From an archaeon (GTDB lineage: Archaea > Thermoproteota > Nitrososphaeria > Nitrososphaerales > UBA183), in contig JAKASI010000003.1 in NCBI GenBank assembly GCA_021828185.1, forward strand, positions 194,857-258,856: DNA of 64,000 nucleotides. The letters are read 5' to 3'. Position numbers and translations under genes: made by a program. Positions 61,085 to 64,000 of this stretch are shown here, piece after piece (within the stretch, counting starts at the first letter, position 1; each line of letters opens with the position of its first letter). Below the pieces are notes generated by a model. The model made no database searches. It was not told where the DNA came from and was given only the letters and a program-made list of their open reading frames with translations.

Positions 61085-61567
61085 GTGGTCGGCAGGCCGA
61101 CCTCTGCCTTCTTCTTCTCCGCAGTCGGCGGTGCCATAACACTGGTCGTTGCGCTGACCGCCATCCGTTCTTGGTTCGTGCTCCATTCGGAGTTGGGTGC
61201 AGGATTTGGCTATTCATCGTTGGCTCTTGGCAGCGTGCCATCGGCAGAGGCCATGGTCCTGTTCATCATAGGTGCGTTCTGCGGCATCTCGATAATCGTT
61301 GGAGCTTTCCTGCAGTATTCAGGCGGGAAGCGCAAGGTGCGGCTGGGCTCCACTTTGGTACTCGTCGCTTCAGTCGTAAGCATACCTACGACTTTCTTTG
61401 GAGGGGTATTTGGCGGCGTTCTGTCAATCACCGGCGTTGTCCTTGGCTTTGCCTGGAAACCACTGAGAGAGGCTTCATCCGGTGAGCCGGGGTCATGGAT
61501 GATCGCCCCGAGTCCACTTTCGCCAAGCCTCTCCCGTGTATCGTCCGAGCCGACCGACTTGAGTTAG
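61085..61567 (+). CDS. hypothetical four-helix membrane protein
   Basis: A 160-residue membrane protein: TSAFFFSAVGGAITLVVALT, AMVLFIIGAFCGISIIVGAF, GSTLVLVASVVSIPTTFFGG and GVLSITGVVLGFAWKP, then a polar tail. KRKVRL between helices 2 and 3 should be cytoplasmic. Not recognised. Confidence 0.65.
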   Translation: MVGRPTSAFFFSAVGGAITLVVALTAIRSWFVLHSELGAGFGYSSLALGSVPSAEAMVLFIIGAFCGISIIVGAFLQYSGGKRKVRLGSTLVLVASVVSIPTTFFGGVFGGVLSITGVVLGFAWKPLREASSGEPGSWMIAPSPLSPSLSRVSSEPTDLS

Positions 61568-61925
61568 TTCCGCACAAATCTGCGGCTTGGACGAAGGTCT
61601 CCGAACGGGAGTATGAGAAGGCCAGGGCGCACATGAGAGCCACGCCCTCCCGGCCTTAACCTCAGGTGGAACGGTGGCTAAACTCAATCATAGACGCGTG
61701 GGAAGCAAGGAGGAGAACCGCCAGACGGAAGGCAACCAGAAGCGCGAACAGAAGTGAGTGATAGAGACGAGGTCCAGGCGCCGCTCCGGCGGCTTGAGCC
61801 CGTCTTGGTGAGAAGAGTGGCGTTATCTTCCAGGTCATCCCCAGAGACTCTCCCGGACGAGATTCTGCTCCTCGAAAGCGTCGCCGTGCCTAACGAAAGG
61901 CTCCGATAAGCATCCATCCAGCTCC

Positions 61926-62069
61926 TTGACAAAGCCGCACTCCCCTGGAGGGAGTCACATAGGCTACAGAGACCCTGTCGAAGCGAGGGAGTGGCGAAAG
62001 GCGAACCTCGAAATCGTAAGAAGTCGAAGGAAGAAACTGGGTGAACTCGTGGAGTGGGACCGCTGGTGA
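61926..62069 (+). CDS. possible small basic protein
   Basis: A 47-residue frame with TTG start: TKPHSPGGSHIGYRDPVEAR, EWRKANLEIVRSRRKKLGEL. The amphipathic basic helix is protein-like, but there is no homology I recognise and the region 61568-62150 is otherwise without a clear gene. Another 27-residue basic frame lies at 61674-61757 and is weaker. Confidence 0.3.
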   Translation: MTKPHSPGGSHIGYRDPVEAREWRKANLEIVRSRRKKLGELVEWDRW

Positions 62070-62295
62070 CACAGCTCGAAAGGCCGTACGTCGCCGTGTA
62101 TAGGGTTCATTGCGCCTCCGCCGGGAAGGACTCATCCTGCGTTGCGCTATAGGTGCCAGACCGGCTGAACAAGTCGCCGAAGCTTCTTGCGTACACCGCT
62201 GGTCCTTCAACGCGATCTTCTATCGCTGCGCTCCAAGGCCCGCTCCTCCAGCTTGCGCCGGAGGTTAAGGCCTAAGGCCAACTCTTCTCGGGAGT

Positions 62296-62328
<33 letters not shown>

Positions 62329-62453
62329 ACGATTGCTTAGCTGCCCGGCGACGCCCTCTCGGACGACCGGTACGCCAGAGGCAACGCCCCGCTGTTCCTC
62401 TCGTACTGGGCAGGGCTTCCCCTCAGTGAACCACCGCTTCCATCAGGTAGAGG

Positions 62454-62498
<45 letters not shown>

Positions 62499-62893
62499 GA
62501 TGGGCGAGCAGCCCCACCCTTGGCCCCTGCTGCAGGACCAGGATGGGAAGAGCCGACATCGCAACTTTACCCAGGCTTACGCCCGGAGTTAGACTATGTC
62601 TTCACCCACGAGCACTCGTGGGGTCGGCGTATGATGGCCTCGCTTGTGTGGCACACCCGACGCCCTTGCGGGCTGTCGCACCATGTCGGAACATGATGTG
62701 CTCCCTTGCGGGAATGGTCGAGCTAGCCGCGACGGCCATCTCATTACGCACACTTCTGCGCGCTCAGTCGTTACGGGGTCACAACGGAACGGCCGGACCT
62801 CCGCCCAACTTGCGTTGGACATTTTCGGTGGCATCCGGGATGTTAGGCTGCGCCATGCTCAGATTTTTTGGGACGCTTGCGCGACGAAGGAGT

Positions 62894-62992
62894 ATGTCGA
62901 GGCGGCAGACAGCTTCGCTCATCGCGGTCGTTGTGGCCGCGTTTTTGCTTCTTCTGTTGCTCACCATTTTGACACCTCCACTTCCTACCTGA
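62894..62992 (+). CDS. intron-borne small hydrophobic peptide
   Basis: A 32-residue frame: basic start (MSRRQTA), one membrane helix (SLIAVVVAAFLLLLLLTIL) and a proline-rich end. GAAGGAG lies 1-7 bases upstream of the ATG. First of four plus-strand frames inside the 23S intron. Unrecognised. Confidence 0.4.
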   Translation: MSRRQTASLIAVVVAAFLLLLLLTILTPPLPT

Positions 62993-63064
62993 ACTTGGCG
63001 CTTGCCCTTGGCTGCGCTTTGGCTTTCGTCAACCTCACTATGCCCCTGCGGTCGTTGATTGGTG

Positions 63065-63241
63065 ATGGCTTCGGGAAGGACCTTCCGCCAGTTTGGTCTG
63101 GGGAGCGGCCTCTTCATCATCGCCATCAGGCTTGTGCTGTTGCTGCTTGAGCACGACCCTGTCGTCTTGCTGGTAGTCCCGGCGTTGACCGCGGCGTTGC
63201 TCTTGCTCGAGGCACTGCGTAGAGTCTCGACGAAACCGTAG
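63065..63241 (+). CDS. intron-borne small membrane protein
   Basis: A 58-residue frame with a long hydrophobic stretch (SGLFIIAIRLVLLLLEHDPV, VLLVVPALTAALLLLEALRR), probably a helical hairpin with a charged turn (EHDP), and a basic end. Codon use resembles that of genes elsewhere in the window. It lies on the strand opposite to the rRNA. Unrecognised. Confidence 0.5.
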   Translation: MASGRTFRQFGLGSGLFIIAIRLVLLLLEHDPVVLLVVPALTAALLLLEALRRVSTKP

Positions 63242-63299
63242 CGCTTCTTGCGCCTTTCGCTTCGCCAACTTGATAACGCCCTCGTGGGCGCGGCTGTCG

Positions 63300-63488
63300 A
63301 TGGACAGACGGAGGCTGTCACCTGTGTTCTTGGTGCTGGCACTGGTCTTCTTCTTTGCCGACGTCTTGACCCCAGGGAGTTCTTTCCCGGGGCTGGGCGC
63401 GGCAGGAGAGGTGCTGTACTGGACTCTGTATGTCGTGAGCCTCTTGTTCATCGTCCTGTTCGTAGCCTTCAGAGGACGAAGCTACTAG
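63300..63488 (+). CDS. intron-borne two-helix membrane protein
   Basis: A 62-residue frame: MDRRRLSPVFLVLALVFFFA, a short loop DVLTPGSSFPGLGAAGE, a second helix VLYWTLYVVSLLFIVLFVAF and the basic end RGRSY. This is a textbook hairpin with positive charges at both ends facing the cytoplasm. Strongest coding candidate in the intron. An in-frame TTG at 63270 is an alternative start. Confidence 0.55.
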   Translation: MDRRRLSPVFLVLALVFFFADVLTPGSSFPGLGAAGEVLYWTLYVVSLLFIVLFVAFRGRSY

Positions 63489-63505
63489 CGCTGCCATCCG
63501 CGGTG

Positions 63506-63724
63506 ATGCCTGACCGAACCTACCTTTCCAATCAGATGAAAGAACTCGTATTAGACAGGGCTGTATCGTCGCCTTCGATGGCGGCGAAGCTTGTCGTCCG
63601 CTGTGCAGACTGCGGCTGTTCTCCGGAAGAGTGCCGAGAGGCGCCCTCCGCGGTCGACTGCCCAAACTGCAAGCTCGACGAATGCTGCTGCTGGAACGCC
63701 GTTCACGGCGTCACTGAAGGATGA
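63506..63724 (+). CDS. intron-borne Cys-rich protein
   Basis: A 72-residue frame: a polar helix (SNQMKELVLDRAVSSPSMAA) then a Cys-rich region VVRCADCGCSPEECREAPSA, VDCPNCKLDECCCWNAVHG with nine Cys arranged as possible zinc knuckles. It ends just before the 5' part of the intron core. Unrecognised; it may be a zinc-ribbon DNA- or RNA-binding protein. Confidence 0.45.
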   Translation: MPDRTYLSNQMKELVLDRAVSSPSMAAKLVVRCADCGCSPEECREAPSAVDCPNCKLDECCCWNAVHGVTEG

Positions 63725-64000
63725 TCTTCCACCTGACCGGGTGCTGAAATCCCGTTGGACTTCCCTCGGCGTTGCCCTCTCCCGCTCTTCCCAACTAACC
63801 GCGTTGCCGCGGCTCCTGGTTCAAGGAGGTCGGGTTTCGCCGATATAAGCCGATACTCGTTTTATTCGGAAAACTTCAATCGCGTTACCACGATTCTGCC
63901 CCAAGGCCCTTATGGGCCGAGGTACCAAACCGCGGGGTCGATTGGAGCTCTCGCCCGCGACGAGCCTGTTACCCCTGGGGTAACTTTTCTGTCACCTCCA

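Larger units (their letters stand above)
62562..63919 (-). mobile_element. group I-type intron in 23S rRNA (position 2500)
   Basis: A 1358-nt insertion splits the 23S sequence exactly between U2500 and C2501 (E. coli numbers). The 5' exon ends in T and the intron ends in G, as group I introns require. GGCCC-ATAA-GGGCC right after the splice site and a GGGG beyond it can form P1 with ACCU of the exon, with the U.G pair at the cut. Near the 3' end GAAGACATAGTC matches the conserved S element (P7 3' strand). The core is in 63740-63919 and 62562-62720; the middle is a coding insert on the opposite strand. Confidence 0.8.

Noticed and set aside
62779..63451. Minus-strand frames inside the 23S intron as a homing endonuclease
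   Set aside because: They are Ser/Arg/Gln-rich shadows of the plus-strand hydrophobic genes and contain no LAGLIDADG, GIY-YIG or HNH motif.
62562..63919. Bulge-helix-bulge archaeal intron
   Set aside because: No clear bulge-helix-bulge pairing between the two junctions was found, while the exon-U/intron-G ends, the P1 pairing and the S-element fit group I.

Overview
This window is high-GC archaeal DNA, most likely from a soil or sediment TACK lineage (Nitrososphaeria/Thermoproteota-like). The evidence is a tetraether-lipid synthase (tes), Bat-type and HTH_45-type winged-helix regulators, a DUF996 protein, an ACR3-type ars operon, many genes preceded by an archaeal TATA box about 25-30 nt upstream of an ATG, GTG or TTG start (leaderless transcripts), and a 23S rRNA gene of archaeal character at the right edge. 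The phylum-level placement is inference; no phylogeny was run. LAYOUT. 1-7.6 kb: thioredoxin end, Bat regulator, ASCH protein, a probable structured RNA, threonine dehydratase, small DUF proteins, a GNAT and a hotdog thioesterase. 7.7-11.3 kb: an exordium/metalloprotease-like protein interrupted near its C-terminus by a full LAGLIDADG intein, next to a phospholipase C/acid-phosphatase-type phosphoesterase and a partner protein. 11.8-15.2 kb: an operon of DrrA/DrrB-type ABC exporter, a 414-aa beta-helical bactofilin-like protein and a winged-helix regulator. 15.3-21.4 kb: class II aldolase, then a form II CO-dehydrogenase-like set (coxM, coxS, coxL, coxG) and a glutaredoxin-like protein. 21.4-36 kb: a surface protein, tes, a FAH-family hydrolase, a serine beta-lactamase-like protein, transporters, acetyltransferases and several broken genes. 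36.4-38.5 kb: a degraded group II intron inserted at the end of a broken SRPBCC-methyltransferase gene. 38.5-43.2 kb: amidohydrolase, TauE exporter, FmdE-like protein and an arsR-acr3-arsC operon. 43.2-61.6 kb: arrestin-like pseudogene, coiled-coil protein, AhpD-like protein, EamA transporter, a second ABC exporter with a divergent regulator, and SRPBCC, VOC, GNAT, DUF1801, CBS and DUF1905 proteins. 62.15-64 kb (minus strand): the 3' part of 23S rRNA, split by a 1358-nt intron with group I features at E. coli position 2500. HOW IT FITS TOGETHER. Core enzymes and exporters are intact. At least nine accessory genes (rhodanese, SnoaL, VOC, AHSA1, SH3, MBL, arrestin, DUF1905, a membrane protein) are read almost end to end in one frame but carry one in-frame stop, one frameshift or both; several stops fall where the family has Trp. 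This looks like ongoing decay of recently acquired genes, although sequence error must be excluded. The most unusual element is the 23S intron: instead of a recognisable homing endonuclease on the rRNA strand, it carries three small hydrophobic-protein frames and one Cys-rich frame on the opposite strand. No tRNA, 5S rRNA or CRISPR array was recognised.
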